Assembly (NCBI RefSeq): GCF_000518805.1
Contig: NZ_JAEH01000005.1
Coordinates: 105,652-169,651, forward strand
DNA length: 64,000 bases
From: Shewanella waksmanii ATCC BAA-643
GTDB lineage: Bacteria; Pseudomonadota; Gammaproteobacteria; Enterobacterales; Shewanellaceae
Reading direction: 5' to 3'
The position numbers and the translations under genes were made by a program. A model generated the notes under the pieces. It saw nothing but the letters and a program-made list of their open reading frames with translations. It was not told the DNA's origin and did no database searches. Positions 18,461 through 27,796 of this stretch are shown here, piece by piece. How positions within the stretch are numbered: position 1 is the first letter of the stretch; each line of letters opens with the position of its first letter.

Positions 18461-19152
18461 CCTTGGTCACGATAACGGCTCAGTAAAATTTGCACGCGCT
18501 TTACATAAGCTTGAGTTTCTGGATAGGGCGGAATGCCTTGATACTGGCTCACTGTAGTTGGGCCAGCATTGTATGCCGCGCAAGCCAGCTCGATGTCACC
18601 GTCAAAGCGTTGCAGCATTTTGGCTAAATAACGGCTGCCACTATCAATATTTTGTTGCGGGTGAAAAGCATTGGTTACCCCTAATGACTTGGCCGTATCA
18701 GGCATTAACTGCATCAGTCCCATCGCCCCTGCGCGGGACAATGCATAAACATTAAACGCTGATTCGGCGTGGATCACGGCGCGAATGAGCGCCGGCTCTA
18801 AGTCATACTCTTTCGCTGCAGCCTGGATCAGCTCGCTGTAATCATGATCTTTTAGCGGCATATTCTGCCAGTCGATATCAGAGTCCAGATCGCAAGCGAA
18901 ACAGTCGTAAAGCAGTACCCGATAAGTTGACTGACTCGGCGCATGGTCGGCAAACATCACTACGCCATTGTCTTGGGTATACTGGTAAACCTTAACCTGA
19001 TTGTCGTCGAGGCTAGCATCGACACTGGCATTGTTAAGTATGCCTTGCTGAGAGTATTTGGCTTTGTAATGCGGTTTATCATTGGCACACACCCACCAAG
19101 GCGCTGCGATGCAGATAAAAGCTATCACACAATAATGCGGCCAATATTTCAC
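18457..19152 (-). CDS. lytic transglycosylase, SLT family, exported
   Basis: A 231-residue protein with an N-terminal signal peptide (IAFICIAAPWWVCA). The SLT domain has the catalytic Glu in LIRAVIHAESAFNVYALSR, then AGAMGLMQLMPDTAKSLGV and LACAAYNAGPTTVSQY. The N-terminal 100 residues contain a DUF4124-like stretch (VKVYQYTQDNGVVMFAD). It cleaves peptidoglycan glycan strands in the periplasm. The start overlaps the stop of the DUF3137 gene by 1 nt, so the three genes to 20792 may be co-transcribed. Its stop overlaps the convergent MATE gene by 4 nt. Confidence 0.9.
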   Translation of the reverse strand: MKYWPHYCVIAFICIAAPWWVCANDKPHYKAKYSQQGILNNASVDASLDDNQVKVYQYTQDNGVVMFADHAPSQSTYRVLLYDCFACDLDSDIDWQNMPLKDHDYSELIQAAAKEYDLEPALIRAVIHAESAFNVYALSRAGAMGLMQLMPDTAKSLGVTNAFHPQQNIDSGSRYLAKMLQRFDGDIELACAAYNAGPTTVSQYQGIPPYPETQAYVKRVQILLSRYRDQG

Positions 19153-20162
19153 TATAATCCCGTGTATTGATCGAGTTTCAGTACTTCAATCATAGCAAAC
19201 AGCTGCTTCATCTCGCGGTTTATTTGACTAAATTCATATTCAAAGGTGGCGCCTTGAAATATCGAGCCCAGCTCAAAGCGGTTTTTGTTACACGCTAACA
19301 TGATCAATAACTTGTCTTCATAAAACGCACATTGGATCTTGCCACTAAAACAGTCAGCCAGTTGCAATAAGCGCTCCATAAAAACTACGGTGAGAAGATA
19401 GCGTGCCTCTATTTGGTCAGAAGAGAACACATCAAATTGCTGTTCAAACCGAGGGTCTTCGAGCTTAACCCGTGACAAACGCTTGAAAGAAGCTGATAAG
19501 AAATTAATTAAGCCCCCACGACTCTTTACCACCACAGTATGACCACTGAATGCTTTGTTACTGCTAAGTTGCACCATCACACCATTAAACACGGTTTGTT
19601 TTTCAGTGCGCTTATCGCGTTTGACATCAATAGTCAGATGCAGTTCGTTGATGGCGATTTCGACGCCTTTGTGAGTGCCCTGTACATAGTCATCAAAATC
19701 GGCGTCATCGTAATTAGGAAGCAACTTTGATCGCTTTAGGGCACTTAAGCTCATGGAGTGACTTTGGCTATAAATAAAATCGTGACCAAAGTATCGAAAA
19801 ATTTTGGGGAAAATAGTGGTTTTAACCGCAAGCCGGAACTGGCTAACAGGCCGAGAACACCACCATATAAAGGGTAGCAATATCGCGATATAGACCAAGA
19901 ACATCATGTCACTCCACTGCCGTGTGGCAAATAAAGTGATGGCGACGGCCAACATCGCGTACATGCCAATACTGGCATAGATTCTTTGTCGAAGTGATTT
20001 GAGGCAAGCAACTCGACGGTTTTCAAATTGGCGCGTATGGGGAGCTATTTCTTGTTGATAGTATTGGGTTAACGCCGCAATTTCATCGCTTTCACCACTG
20101 AGTTTGCCCGTTTCTCGTTGTGCCTTAATTGGCGCACCAAACAAAAAGCTAAACAGGTTCAT
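19152..20162 (-). CDS. DUF3137-family membrane protein
   Basis: A 336-residue protein with two TM segments (about residues 68-86 and 90-108) and a long cytoplasmic part. It matches DUF3137: RFENRRVACLKSLRQRIY before the TM pair, and FNGVMVQLSSNKAFSGHTVV and the C-terminal FELGSIFQ afterwards. The family is typically encoded beside LemA, as here (57 nt downstream of lemA). No biochemical role is known; envelope-related work with LemA is inference. Confidence 0.8.
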   Translation of the reverse strand: MNLFSFLFGAPIKAQRETGKLSGESDEIAALTQYYQQEIAPHTRQFENRRVACLKSLRQRIYASIGMYAMLAVAITLFATRQWSDMMFLVYIAILLPFIWWCSRPVSQFRLAVKTTIFPKIFRYFGHDFIYSQSHSMSLSALKRSKLLPNYDDADFDDYVQGTHKGVEIAINELHLTIDVKRDKRTEKQTVFNGVMVQLSSNKAFSGHTVVVKSRGGLINFLSASFKRLSRVKLEDPRFEQQFDVFSSDQIEARYLLTVVFMERLLQLADCFSGKIQCAFYEDKLLIMLACNKNRFELGSIFQGATFEYEFSQINREMKQLFAMIEVLKLDQYTGL

Positions 20163-20219
20163 ACCGCGACAATCCTTGTTTCAATATCTTAACTTACGAC
20201 TGACTTTAGCTGTTGGTGG

Positions 20220-20792
20220 TTACTTTAAATAATCACTGGCATCAACACTTTGTTTTGCTGCGTCATCAGCCTGATAAAACGGCATCACCTTCACACTAGC
20301 CATTGCGGCAATAATCGAACCTGGAAATATCTCCACGGCATTGTTGAGTTCAGTAACCGCTGCATTATAAAAACGTCTTGCAGCGGAGATATGCGCTTCA
20401 ACCTCATTGTAGGTTTGCATGGCTTGCAACATGGTATTGTCTGACTTTAACTCAGGGTAATTCTCAACATTAACCATCAGTTGTGCCATTTTCTGATTAA
20501 GTTGCTCAGCAGCGGCTAAGTGTTGACTAATCGCTTGCGGATCTTGTTGGTCGTACCCCCCTGCCACTTGCGTGCGCAGCGCAGTAATTTCGGTGAGTAG
20601 GCTCTGTTCATGGTCCATGAACTTTTGGGCGATTTTAAGAATATTAGGCACTAGGTTGGCGCGCTTTTTTAGCTGCACATCAATGCCTGACAAGGCTTCC
20701 CTGGTGGTATTGCGCTTCTTGATCAGACTCACATACCAAAGGTAAGCCACAATTGCGACCAGCGCCAAAGCTAACAGTAACCCTTCCATCAT
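20220..20792 (-). CDS. lemA: LemA-family protein
   Basis: A 190-residue protein with one N-terminal TM segment (about residues 3-23) followed by the LemA helical domain: LIKKRNTTREALSGIDVQLKKRANLVPN, then YPELKSDNTMLQAMQTYNEVEAHISAARRFYNAAVTELNNAVEIFP. Length and sequence are typical. It is membrane-anchored, and its function is poorly defined across bacteria. It is the first gene of the lemA-DUF3137-transglycosylase cluster. The promoter must lie to the right in the long non-coding region. Confidence 0.92.
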   Translation of the reverse strand: MMEGLLLALALVAIVAYLWYVSLIKKRNTTREALSGIDVQLKKRANLVPNILKIAQKFMDHEQSLLTEITALRTQVAGGYDQQDPQAISQHLAAAEQLNQKMAQLMVNVENYPELKSDNTMLQAMQTYNEVEAHISAARRFYNAAVTELNNAVEIFPGSIIAAMASVKVMPFYQADDAAKQSVDASDYLK

Positions 20793-21250
20793 ACGTCCTT
20801 ATTATTGTTTTAACGGCACATTACACTCGCTATAACCCCCTAACATTACCTATTTTGTCTAACAATTCCAGCTATTTATACAATATTAGTCAAAATTATT
20901 GTTGGTTACTAAATACGCCTTTTTCACTCTCAATGGCCATAAAAAGCCTTTAAGGTAAAGATTGACACATCAATTCTAAGGCTACAGGGGTAATCGTTAC
21001 TCAACTGGCTATAACAACAAATATTCTTAATCCCTTGTACGCCAATGTTTCAGCAAAACCTTGTTTTATATCGATTATTTATTACTTTATGCAGTGACGA
21101 TTTTTAATCACCATGACAGATACCTCGGCTTGATTGAGTGGCTATGCCGCCAAAGCTTCATTAAAAGCCCGCAATAATGAGATCTTGATCGCACTAATCG
21201 GCAATTTAGCCTTTTTCAAGTTTAGTTTCAGTTAGCCTTAAGTAAGCACA
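20793..21250. other. non-coding region upstream of lemA
   Basis: No supported gene. The DNA is AT-rich and contains the lemA promoter region on the minus strand. The remainder shows no repeat or stem I can support. Confidence 0.5.
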
Positions 21251-21253
21251 GCC

Positions 21254-21332
21254 TATAATTACGCCATCCTTTTAAAGGAAGCTTGTGAATATTCCCGTTT
21301 AGCCTCTTATTGCATAAGAGGCTTTTTTTTGT
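21254..21332 (+). ncRNA. candidate small RNA with its own promoter and terminator
   Basis: A TATAAT box at 21254-21259 has a weak TTAGCC 16 nt upstream. About 65 nt further on is a strong terminator, AGCCTCTTAT-TG-CATAAGAGGCT followed by eight T (21301-21330). No reading frame of note lies between. The layout fits a short sRNA transcribed towards the repeat array. No family recognised. Confidence 0.45.
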
Positions 21333-21377
21333 CCCAATTTCAGCAGCCAAACCTGCCTTGTTACCGCTCGATATTTG

Positions 21378-21513
21378 TTCAGCTTAGGTACAGACATAAA
21401 CACGTATTATTAACTCAACCAAGCGAGACCACCATGGTTAACCCCAACATGGCGTGCGGTGAAATGTTCAACCCCAAACATCCCTTCGGAACCCATTGCG
21501 GTTCCTTTTTTTT
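21378..21513 (+). ncRNA. repeat transcription unit 1 (candidate sRNA/micro-peptide)
   Basis: First of three related ~136-nt units. It begins TTCAGCTTAGGTACAGA, has the conserved ACCAAGCGAG leader before ATG at 21434, and ends in terminator GGAACC-CATTGC-GGTTCC plus eight T (21488-21513). The micro-frame reads MVNPNMACG but continues to 31 residues because the usual stop is lost. The arrangement suggests an independently terminated short RNA; whether the peptide is made is unknown. Confidence 0.55.
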
Positions 21514-21570
21514 GCCCAAATTTCATTAATCTCATCTACGGCAATACAAGTTTTCACTGCACAAATTTGA

Positions 21571-21705
21571 TTCAGCTTAGGTACAGATATTATGGCGTAA
21601 TATTAACTCAACCAAGCGAGGCTACCATGCTCAATCCCAACATGGCGCAAGGTTAAAAGTTCAATCCAAATATCCCTTCGGAACCCATTGCGGTTCCTTT
21701 TTTTT
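21571..21705 (+). ncRNA. repeat transcription unit 2 (candidate sRNA/micro-peptide)
   Basis: Second unit, 193 bp after the first. It has the same start, leader and terminator. The micro-frame at 21626-21655 encodes MLNPNMAQG and then stops. Followed by a 57-nt gap to unit 3. Confidence 0.55.
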
Positions 21706-21762
21706 GCTTAAATTTCATGAGCTTTACCTGGATAAAGGAAAAATTAATAACTGCAAACTTGG

Positions 21763-21898
21763 TTCAGCTTAGGTACAGACATTAAAGCGTAATATCAACT
21801 TAACCAAGCGAGACCACCATGATCAATCCCAACATGGCGCAAGGTTAAAAGTTCAATCCCAAATACCCTTTCGGAACCCTTAGCGGTTCCTTTTTTTT
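21763..21898 (+). ncRNA. repeat transcription unit 3 (candidate sRNA/micro-peptide)
   Basis: Third unit, 192 bp after the second, with the same start, leader and terminator type (GGAACC-CTTAGC-GGTTCC). The micro-frame at 21819-21848 encodes MINPNMAQG. Across the units the second residue is Val, Leu or Ile, and Asn codons vary between AAC and AAT, a pattern expected of coding DNA but on few sites. Confidence 0.55.
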
Positions 21899-22152
21899 GG
21901 CTCAAATTCGACATTACCTGGGCCGGAATATTCAATTGCAGCGCCGACTTGCCGATCTCACTGTGGATCCTTTTTTTTTGTCCTTTATAATGCTCCCTCT
22001 GCTGTTAATAACAGCAATATCGACCAGTTTTTAAGTTTCAATTAAAACTTCTACGCCACTATGGCCGGTCTACTCGAAATTACCGAGTATTTTCGCCGAA
22101 AAAAACGATATTTAGGGTACAGAAGATACCCACAAAATTTGAAGGATATGGT
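21899..22152. other. non-coding region before the AbgT gene
   Basis: It has no supported gene. A short run of nine T after GGATCC at about 21966-21979 looks like a weak terminator and may mark a decayed fourth repeat unit, as the spacing is close to a further period. The promoter of the AbgT gene must lie in the last 100 nt. Confidence 0.4.
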
Positions 22153-23766
22153 ATGAGTGCAAACAAGTGTGACAGCGGCTCCCCGCCAAACACCAAACCT
22201 GAACAGATCGCCCAGAGTGGTGCATTTGTACGTTTTCTTAATGTTGTAGAACGATTGGGTAACCTGTTACCACATCCCATTACGCTATTTGCCATGTTCT
22301 GTCTTGCGGTTATCGCAATCAGTGGCATCGCCGGTTATTTTGAACTCACCGTTATCGATCCCCGACCCGAAGGTGCCTCTGGCCGCAGTGCCGACGGTAT
22401 GATTCATGTCGTCAGCCTGATGAATGCCGAAGGTTTGCGGATGATCGTATCAAACCTGGTCACTAACTTTACCGGGTTCACACCACTAGGTACGGTATTG
22501 GTCGCTTTACTAGGTGTCGGTATTGCTGAACGTTCTGGTTTACTTTCAGCGGCTATGCGTACACTGGTTATGGGCGCTTCAAAACGCTTAGTAACCTTAA
22601 CTATTGTGTTTGCTGGTATCGTGTCTAACACCGCTTCAGAGCTTGGCTATGTAGTACTCATCCCGATGGCTGCGATGATCTTCCACTCATTAGGCCGACA
22701 CCCGCTAGCGGGTCTAGCAGCGGCATTTGCCGGGGTATCGGGGGGCTATAGTGCTAACCTATTATTAGGCACAGTAGACCCATTGTTATCGGGGATTACT
22801 GAAGCTGCCGCACAAATGATTGACCCTGATTATCTCGTCGGTCCTGAGGTAAACTGGTATTTCATGTTTGTCTCTACGTTCTTAATCACCACATTAGGCG
22901 CCATCGTTACTGAGAAGATTGTTGAACCTAAACTAGGTAAATACGACGCCTCTGAAGCATCAATTAATCTTGATGAGCAAAAAATGGATGGTGTGACCGC
23001 ACAAGAAAAACGTGGCCTGAAAGCCGCTGGTCTATCAATTCTATTGTTAGGTGGTGTGCTGGCTCTAACCATTATTCCAGAAGGTGCTCCGCTACGTAAC
23101 CCAGACACGGGCTTAGTTGCAGGCTCGCCATTCCTTAAAGGGATTGTGGCCTTCATCTTTATCTGTTTTGCCATTCCAGGCCTAGTCTACGGTAAAGTCG
23201 TCGGTACCATGAAAAAGGATAAAGATGTCATCGATGCCATGTCTCACAGCATGAGTACCATGGGCATGTACATCGTACTGGTATTCTTTGCCTCACAATT
23301 TGTCGCGTTCTTCAAATGGACTAACCTAGGTGCCGTATTGGCGGTAACCGGTGCAGACGCACTCAATGCCATCGGCCTAACCGGTCCATTGGTGTTTGTA
23401 CTGTTCATTATGATGTGTGGCTTTATCAACTTAATGCTAGGTAGTGCCTCGGCGCAGTGGGCGGTGACAGCCCCCATCTTTGTACCTATGTTGATGCTAG
23501 TGGGTTATGCGCCTGAGACCATTCAAGCAGCCTATCGTATTGGTGATTCAGTAACTAACCTTATTACCCCCATGATGAGTTACTTTGGTTTGATTCTCGC
23601 GGTTGCATCGCAATATAAGAAGAATTTGGGCATAGGAACGTTAGTGGCAACCATGTTGCCGTATTCTATTGTGTTCTTTATTGGCTGGACCTGCTTCTTC
23701 TTCCTGTGGGTATTTGTATTTGGCTTGCCAGTTGGACCCGGCGCGGCAACTTACTACACGCCGTAG
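22153..23766 (+). CDS. AbgT-family transporter
   Basis: A 537-residue inner-membrane protein with about 11-13 TM segments, matching AbgT/YdaH transporters: NVVERLGNLLPHPITLFAMF near the N-terminus, GVSGGYSANLLLGTVDPLLSGITEAAA in the middle, and SASAQWAVTAPIFVPMLML with DSVTNLITPMMSYFG near the end. Relatives take up p-aminobenzoyl-glutamate or export sulfonamides; which applies here cannot be read from sequence. RBS AAGGA before ATG. A clean terminator follows. Confidence 0.93.
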   Translation: MSANKCDSGSPPNTKPEQIAQSGAFVRFLNVVERLGNLLPHPITLFAMFCLAVIAISGIAGYFELTVIDPRPEGASGRSADGMIHVVSLMNAEGLRMIVSNLVTNFTGFTPLGTVLVALLGVGIAERSGLLSAAMRTLVMGASKRLVTLTIVFAGIVSNTASELGYVVLIPMAAMIFHSLGRHPLAGLAAAFAGVSGGYSANLLLGTVDPLLSGITEAAAQMIDPDYLVGPEVNWYFMFVSTFLITTLGAIVTEKIVEPKLGKYDASEASINLDEQKMDGVTAQEKRGLKAAGLSILLLGGVLALTIIPEGAPLRNPDTGLVAGSPFLKGIVAFIFICFAIPGLVYGKVVGTMKKDKDVIDAMSHSMSTMGMYIVLVFFASQFVAFFKWTNLGAVLAVTGADALNAIGLTGPLVFVLFIMMCGFINLMLGSASAQWAVTAPIFVPMLMLVGYAPETIQAAYRIGDSVTNLITPMMSYFGLILAVASQYKKNLGIGTLVATMLPYSIVFFIGWTCFFFLWVFVFGLPVGPGAATYYTP

Positions 23767-23789
23767 ATATCCTCTTTAGAATTCACCCT

Positions 23790-23817
23790 AAAAGGCATCA
23801 TATTTGATGCCTTTTTT
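23790..23817 (+). terminator. Rho-independent terminator after the AbgT gene
   Basis: AAAGGCATCA-TATT-TGATGCCTTT followed by further T. It can also serve the convergent small membrane-protein gene. Confidence 0.88.
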
Positions 23818-23818
23818 A

Positions 23819-24223
23819 TTATCTAGCACGCTTGCGTAGCTGCACTAAAGCGACTGCACTGATTGAGCTAATCCCGATAAACAGTGGGTCAATCAACCAG
23901 CCTGTGCCTTCAGAGAAGTCCCCTATAGGAATGCCCAGCGAGAGCGGTGCTCCCAACATCATTGCACTACTGCCTCCAATCGCGCGCACACTGAGCAATG
24001 CAGCCCAAAGTAAGCTTAAACCGAGGCCGAAACGTGGACGGCGCCACAACAACCAAACAGTCACCATGGGCAGCAAGGTATAGACCAATAGATAAACCGT
24101 TAGGCCGCTAGTTACCGTCGCCTTGCCAAGATAAAGCACTGTTACCGCAACGGCCAACAAAGCCATGGCAGATAACAGCATACTCAGCAGGAAAATTATG
24201 CGCGTGGGCTTGGTTAATTGCAC
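23819..24223 (-). CDS. small four-TM membrane protein of unknown function
   Basis: A 134-residue hydrophobic protein with about four TM segments (IIFLLSMLLSAMALLAVAV, LTVYLLVYTLLPMVTVWLL, LGLSLLWAALLSVRAI, and one near the C-terminus), ending in basic LRKRAR. Not recognised. GTG at 24223 is chosen because AAGGA lies about 9 nt upstream. A longer frame to TTG at 24310 would add 29 residues and run into the MITE inverted repeat, so is less likely. Confidence 0.6.
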   Translation of the reverse strand: MQLTKPTRIIFLLSMLLSAMALLAVAVTVLYLGKATVTSGLTVYLLVYTLLPMVTVWLLWRRPRFGLGLSLLWAALLSVRAIGGSSAMMLGAPLSLGIPIGDFSEGTGWLIDPLFIGISSISAVALVQLRKRAR

Positions 24224-24303
24224 AGTGACATCTGTCCTTGTAACTAAAACAGCTTTTGAGGCGATAGCATGAGTATGCAAGCAGTAAGGTGACAATTGCA
24301 ATA

Positions 24304-24568
24304 ATACCAATCAGTATAAGAAATTGATCTACTCAGCGCGCTTTGGGCAAACTAATTCAAGGAGAATGATTGAAACAATGGTTGTTCCCTTGTGAAATTA
24401 TTCAACGCAGAAGTAGGCAGCCTAAAACGCGCCAGAATGGCGAGTTTTAGCGGTTCTGATGCTGTGTTAACGAGTTTAACCGTAGAACAACTATGCTCTT
24501 CACTCGTTGCCTTACCTCAGAACCGCTAAATTCTCGCTGAGTGACTAAATGTTTATACTGATTGGTAT
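24304..24568. mobile_element. MITE-like palindromic element, 265 bp
   Basis: Perfect 16-bp terminal inverted repeats (ATACCAATCAGTATAA at 24304-24319 and its complement at 24553-24568). Internally a second perfect 14-bp inverted repeat, TTTAGCGGTTCTGA at 24446-24459 with its complement at 24517-24530, encloses a 57-nt loop. There is no coding capacity, so it would need a transposase in trans. It sits in the 410-nt gap between two convergent-facing minus-strand genes. Confidence 0.75.
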
Positions 24569-24589
24569 AAGCTAGTCACGTCAGGCACA

Positions 24590-24617
24590 AAAAAGCCCAG
24601 CTTAGCTGGGCTTTTTC
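24590..24617 (-). terminator. Rho-independent terminator of the RND operon
   Basis: On the minus strand AAAAAGCCCAGC-TAA-GCTGGGCTTTTTT, 18 nt after the stop of the RND transporter. Confidence 0.88.
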
Positions 24618-24634
24618 TATCGAGTTAACACGGC

Positions 24635-27600
24635 TTAGTCAGTGCTAGTCGAGCGAGCTTGTTTTGCCGCTTTGGCTGCTTGACGTTCGCGCTTACTAAA
24701 TATCCGCTCTACCACAACAAAGAAGATTGGGATAAAGAAAATACCTAAGAAGGTCGAGCTCATCATACCGCCAAGTACACCCGTACCAATTGCGTTTTGG
24801 CTACCAGAACCTACACCCGAGCTAATGGCTAACGGTACAACACCGAGACCGAAAGCTAGTGAGGTCATGATAATAGGACGTAAACGTACTCGAACCGCGT
24901 GCAAGGTTGCATCAACCAAAGTCGCGCCTTTTTCATAGTATTCTTTAGCAAATTCTACAATCAAAATCGCGTTCTTAGTTGCCAGACCCACGGTAGCTAG
25001 CAAGCTCACTTGGAAGAATACGTCGTTAGGTAACCCGCGGGCATTCATCGCTATCAATGAACCAATAATCCCTAATGGCACTACCAGTACGACCGCAAAA
25101 GGCACAGACCAGCTTTCATAAAGAGCCGCAAGTACTAAGAACACCACTATAATCGACAGTGCATATAGCAATGGTGCTTGGTTACCTGATAAACGTTCTT
25201 CATAAGATAGCCCGTTCCACTCAACACCAAATCCTGGTGGTAGCTGTTGCACCATAGCTTCAATGTCAGCCATGGCTGCACCGGTACTATAACCTTGGAC
25301 TGTACCGCCTTGAATGTTCACCGCCGGTAAGCCGTTAAAACGTTCTAGACGAGGTGAACCAAACTCCCACGACCCTGTAGCAAAGGCTGAGAATGCCACC
25401 ATTTCGCCTTGTGCATTACGCACATACCAAGTGTCTAAGTCTTCTGGCTGCATACGATATTGCGCTTCACCTTGAACGTAAACCTTCTTAACACGGCCAC
25501 GGTCGATGAAATCGTTAACATAGCTGCCACCCCAAGCGGTACCAATGACGCTGTTTACTGCATCAATGTCCACACTGAGGGCACGCAATTTGGCGTGATC
25601 GACATGAATTTGATACATAGGTGCATCTTCTTGGCCATTAGGTCGCACGCCAACTAAGTTGGGGTTTTGCGACGCCATACCAAGCAACATGTTACGGGCT
25701 TCAATCAGCTTTTCATGGCCTTGACCACTACGGTCCTGCAGATACAAATCGAAACCGTTAGCGGTACCAAGTTCAATCACTGCTGGCGGAACGAAAGCAA
25801 ATACAAAGGCTTCTTTCATCTGCATGAACATGCCCATGGCACGCCCAGCAACAGACTGAACATCTTGGCCTTCGCCTTTACGCTCCGACCAATCCTTTAA
25901 GCCAACGAATGCGATACCCATGTTTTGACCGCTACCCGCGAAACTAAAGCCTGAAACACTGAAGACCGACTTAACATTGTCGCCTTCTTGGTTCAGATAA
26001 AAGTCAGTGACTTTTTCCATCACTTCTTTGGTGCTTTCTTGGGTTGAGTTCACTGGCAAAATCGCCTGAGTAAACAAGATACCTTGGTCTTCGTCTGGCA
26101 AGAATGCCGTAGGCATACGCATAAACACCCAGGCAACGGCAACTGAAATTGCCAAGTACACCAACATCACTCGACCCGTACGCTTGATCATCTTAGCGAC
26201 ATTCGCTTCATAGCGAGCAGTTAAGTTGTCAAAACTACGGTTAAACCAGCCAAAGAAGCCGGTTTTAGCATGACTGGCACCCTTTTTAATCGGCTTAAGC
26301 ATGGTGGCACACAGCGCAGGTGTCAGAATAATCGCAACCATCACTGACAATGCCATTGCGGTCACAATCGTCACCGAGAACTGACGATAAATCACCCCGG
26401 TTGACCCTGACATAAATGCCATAGGAACAAACACGGCAGACAAGGTTAAACCAATACCCACCAATGCCCCAGTGATCTGATCCATGGATTGCTTGGTCGC
26501 CTCGATAGGGCTCAATCCCTCTTCTTGCATGACCCGCTCAACGTTCTCCACCACTACGATGGCATCATCAACTAACAGACCGATGGCCAGAACCATAGCG
26601 AACATGGTCAAAGTGTTGATTGAGAAACCTAGCGCTGACAGCACGGCAAATGTACCGAGCAATACCACAGGAATCGCAATAGTTGGAATCAAGGTGGCGC
26701 GGAAGTTCTGCAAGAATAAGAACATGATCAAGAAAACCAATACCACGGCTTCTAGTAAGGTATGGACAACACCTTCAATCGAGTTCTCAACAAATGGCGT
26801 AGTATCGTAGGGATAAACCACTTCCATCCCTTCAGGGAAGAAAGGCTTTAACTCTTCAATCTTTTCTCGTACTAAACCTGCGGTTGCCAAAGCGTTGGCG
26901 CCAGTAGCAAGCTGAATACCAATACCCGCCGCTGGCAGACCGTTGTAGTATGACTCAACATCATAACTTTCAGCACCTAGCTCAACACGAGCCACATCTT
27001 CTAAGAATACCTTAGCGCCTGATGGATCAGACTTAATGATAATCTTTTGGAACTCTTCGGCTGTCGTGAGACGACTTTGGGCAGATACAGTCGCATTAAG
27101 CTCTTGGCCTGCAACCGATGGCGCACCACCTAATTGACCAGCAGAAACCTGCGCATTCTGTTCTTGAATTGAGCCGATGATATCTTGTGTAGTGAGGTTG
27201 TATTGAGTCAATTTCATTGGGTCAACCCATATACGCATCGCGTATTGAGCACCAAACAATTGAATCGAGCCCACACCAGCCACACGGCTTAGCGGTTCTT
27301 GAACGTTTGAACCTACATAGTCAGAAATATCATTCTTTTCTAACGAGCCATCTTGCGATACAAAACCCAGTACCATCAAGAAACCCGCACCCGACTTAGA
27401 AACGTTTACCCCTTGGGCTTGCACTTCTCGCGGTAGCAAAGGCATGGCTAATTGCAGTTTATTCTGCACTTGAACCTGGGCAATATCAGGATCGGCTTCA
27501 GCGTTAAACGTTAGGGTAATTTGCGCATTACCAAAACTATCACTGGTGGAAGAGATATAACGTAGATGGTCTAAACCTGTCATACGTTGCTCGATCACCT

Positions 27601-27787
27601 GAGTAACCGTATCTTCCATGGTTTTAGCCGATGCACCAGGGTACACCGCCTGAATAACCACCGAAGGTGGTGCAATACTAGGGTATTGCGAAACCGGTAA
27701 TTTGGAAATCGATAGCACACCCGCTAACATCACCAAAATGGCGATCACCCAAGCAAAAATAGGGCGATCGATGAAAAAACGTGCCAT
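24635..27787 (-). CDS. RND efflux pump inner-membrane transporter (AcrB/MexB type)
   Basis: A 1050-residue HAE1-type RND transporter starting [20 protein letters not shown]. It has TM4 with the proton-relay Asp pair in [20 protein letters not shown], the periplasmic porter domains, and the second TM block ending near [20 protein letters not shown]. It exports drugs, bile salts and dyes across the envelope using the proton gradient, with the adaptor encoded 9 nt upstream and an outer-membrane channel such as TolC encoded elsewhere. Length is typical. The operon is adaptor-pump with no local outer-membrane gene. Confidence 0.95.
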   Translation of the reverse strand: MARFFIDRPIFAWVIAILVMLAGVLSISKLPVSQYPSIAPPSVVIQAVYPGASAKTMEDTVTQVIEQRMTGLDHLRYISSTSDSFGNAQITLTFNAEADPDIAQVQVQNKLQLAMPLLPREVQAQGVNVSKSGAGFLMVLGFVSQDGSLEKNDISDYVGSNVQEPLSRVAGVGSIQLFGAQYAMRIWVDPMKLTQYNLTTQDIIGSIQEQNAQVSAGQLGGAPSVAGQELNATVSAQSRLTTAEEFQKIIIKSDPSGAKVFLEDVARVELGAESYDVESYYNGLPAAGIGIQLATGANALATAGLVREKIEELKPFFPEGMEVVYPYDTTPFVENSIEGVVHTLLEAVVLVFLIMFLFLQNFRATLIPTIAIPVVLLGTFAVLSALGFSINTLTMFAMVLAIGLLVDDAIVVVENVERVMQEEGLSPIEATKQSMDQITGALVGIGLTLSAVFVPMAFMSGSTGVIYRQFSVTIVTAMALSVMVAIILTPALCATMLKPIKKGASHAKTGFFGWFNRSFDNLTARYEANVAKMIKRTGRVMLVYLAISVAVAWVFMRMPTAFLPDEDQGILFTQAILPVNSTQESTKEVMEKVTDFYLNQEGDNVKSVFSVSGFSFAGSGQNMGIAFVGLKDWSERKGEGQDVQSVAGRAMGMFMQMKEAFVFAFVPPAVIELGTANGFDLYLQDRSGQGHEKLIEARNMLLGMASQNPNLVGVRPNGQEDAPMYQIHVDHAKLRALSVDIDAVNSVIGTAWGGSYVNDFIDRGRVKKVYVQGEAQYRMQPEDLDTWYVRNAQGEMVAFSAFATGSWEFGSPRLERFNGLPAVNIQGGTVQGYSTGAAMADIEAMVQQLPPGFGVEWNGLSYEERLSGNQAPLLYALSIIVVFLVLAALYESWSVPFAVVLVVPLGIIGSLIAMNARGLPNDVFFQVSLLATVGLATKNAILIVEFAKEYYEKGATLVDATLHAVRVRLRPIIMTSLAFGLGVVPLAISSGVGSGSQNAIGTGVLGGMMSSTFLGIFFIPIFFVVVERIFSKRERQAAKAAKQARSTSTD

Positions 27788-27796
27788 AACTTAACC

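Noticed and set aside
21378..21898. CRISPR-like reading of the triple repeat
   Set aside because: Units are ~136 nt with own terminators and no short direct repeats with unique spacers.
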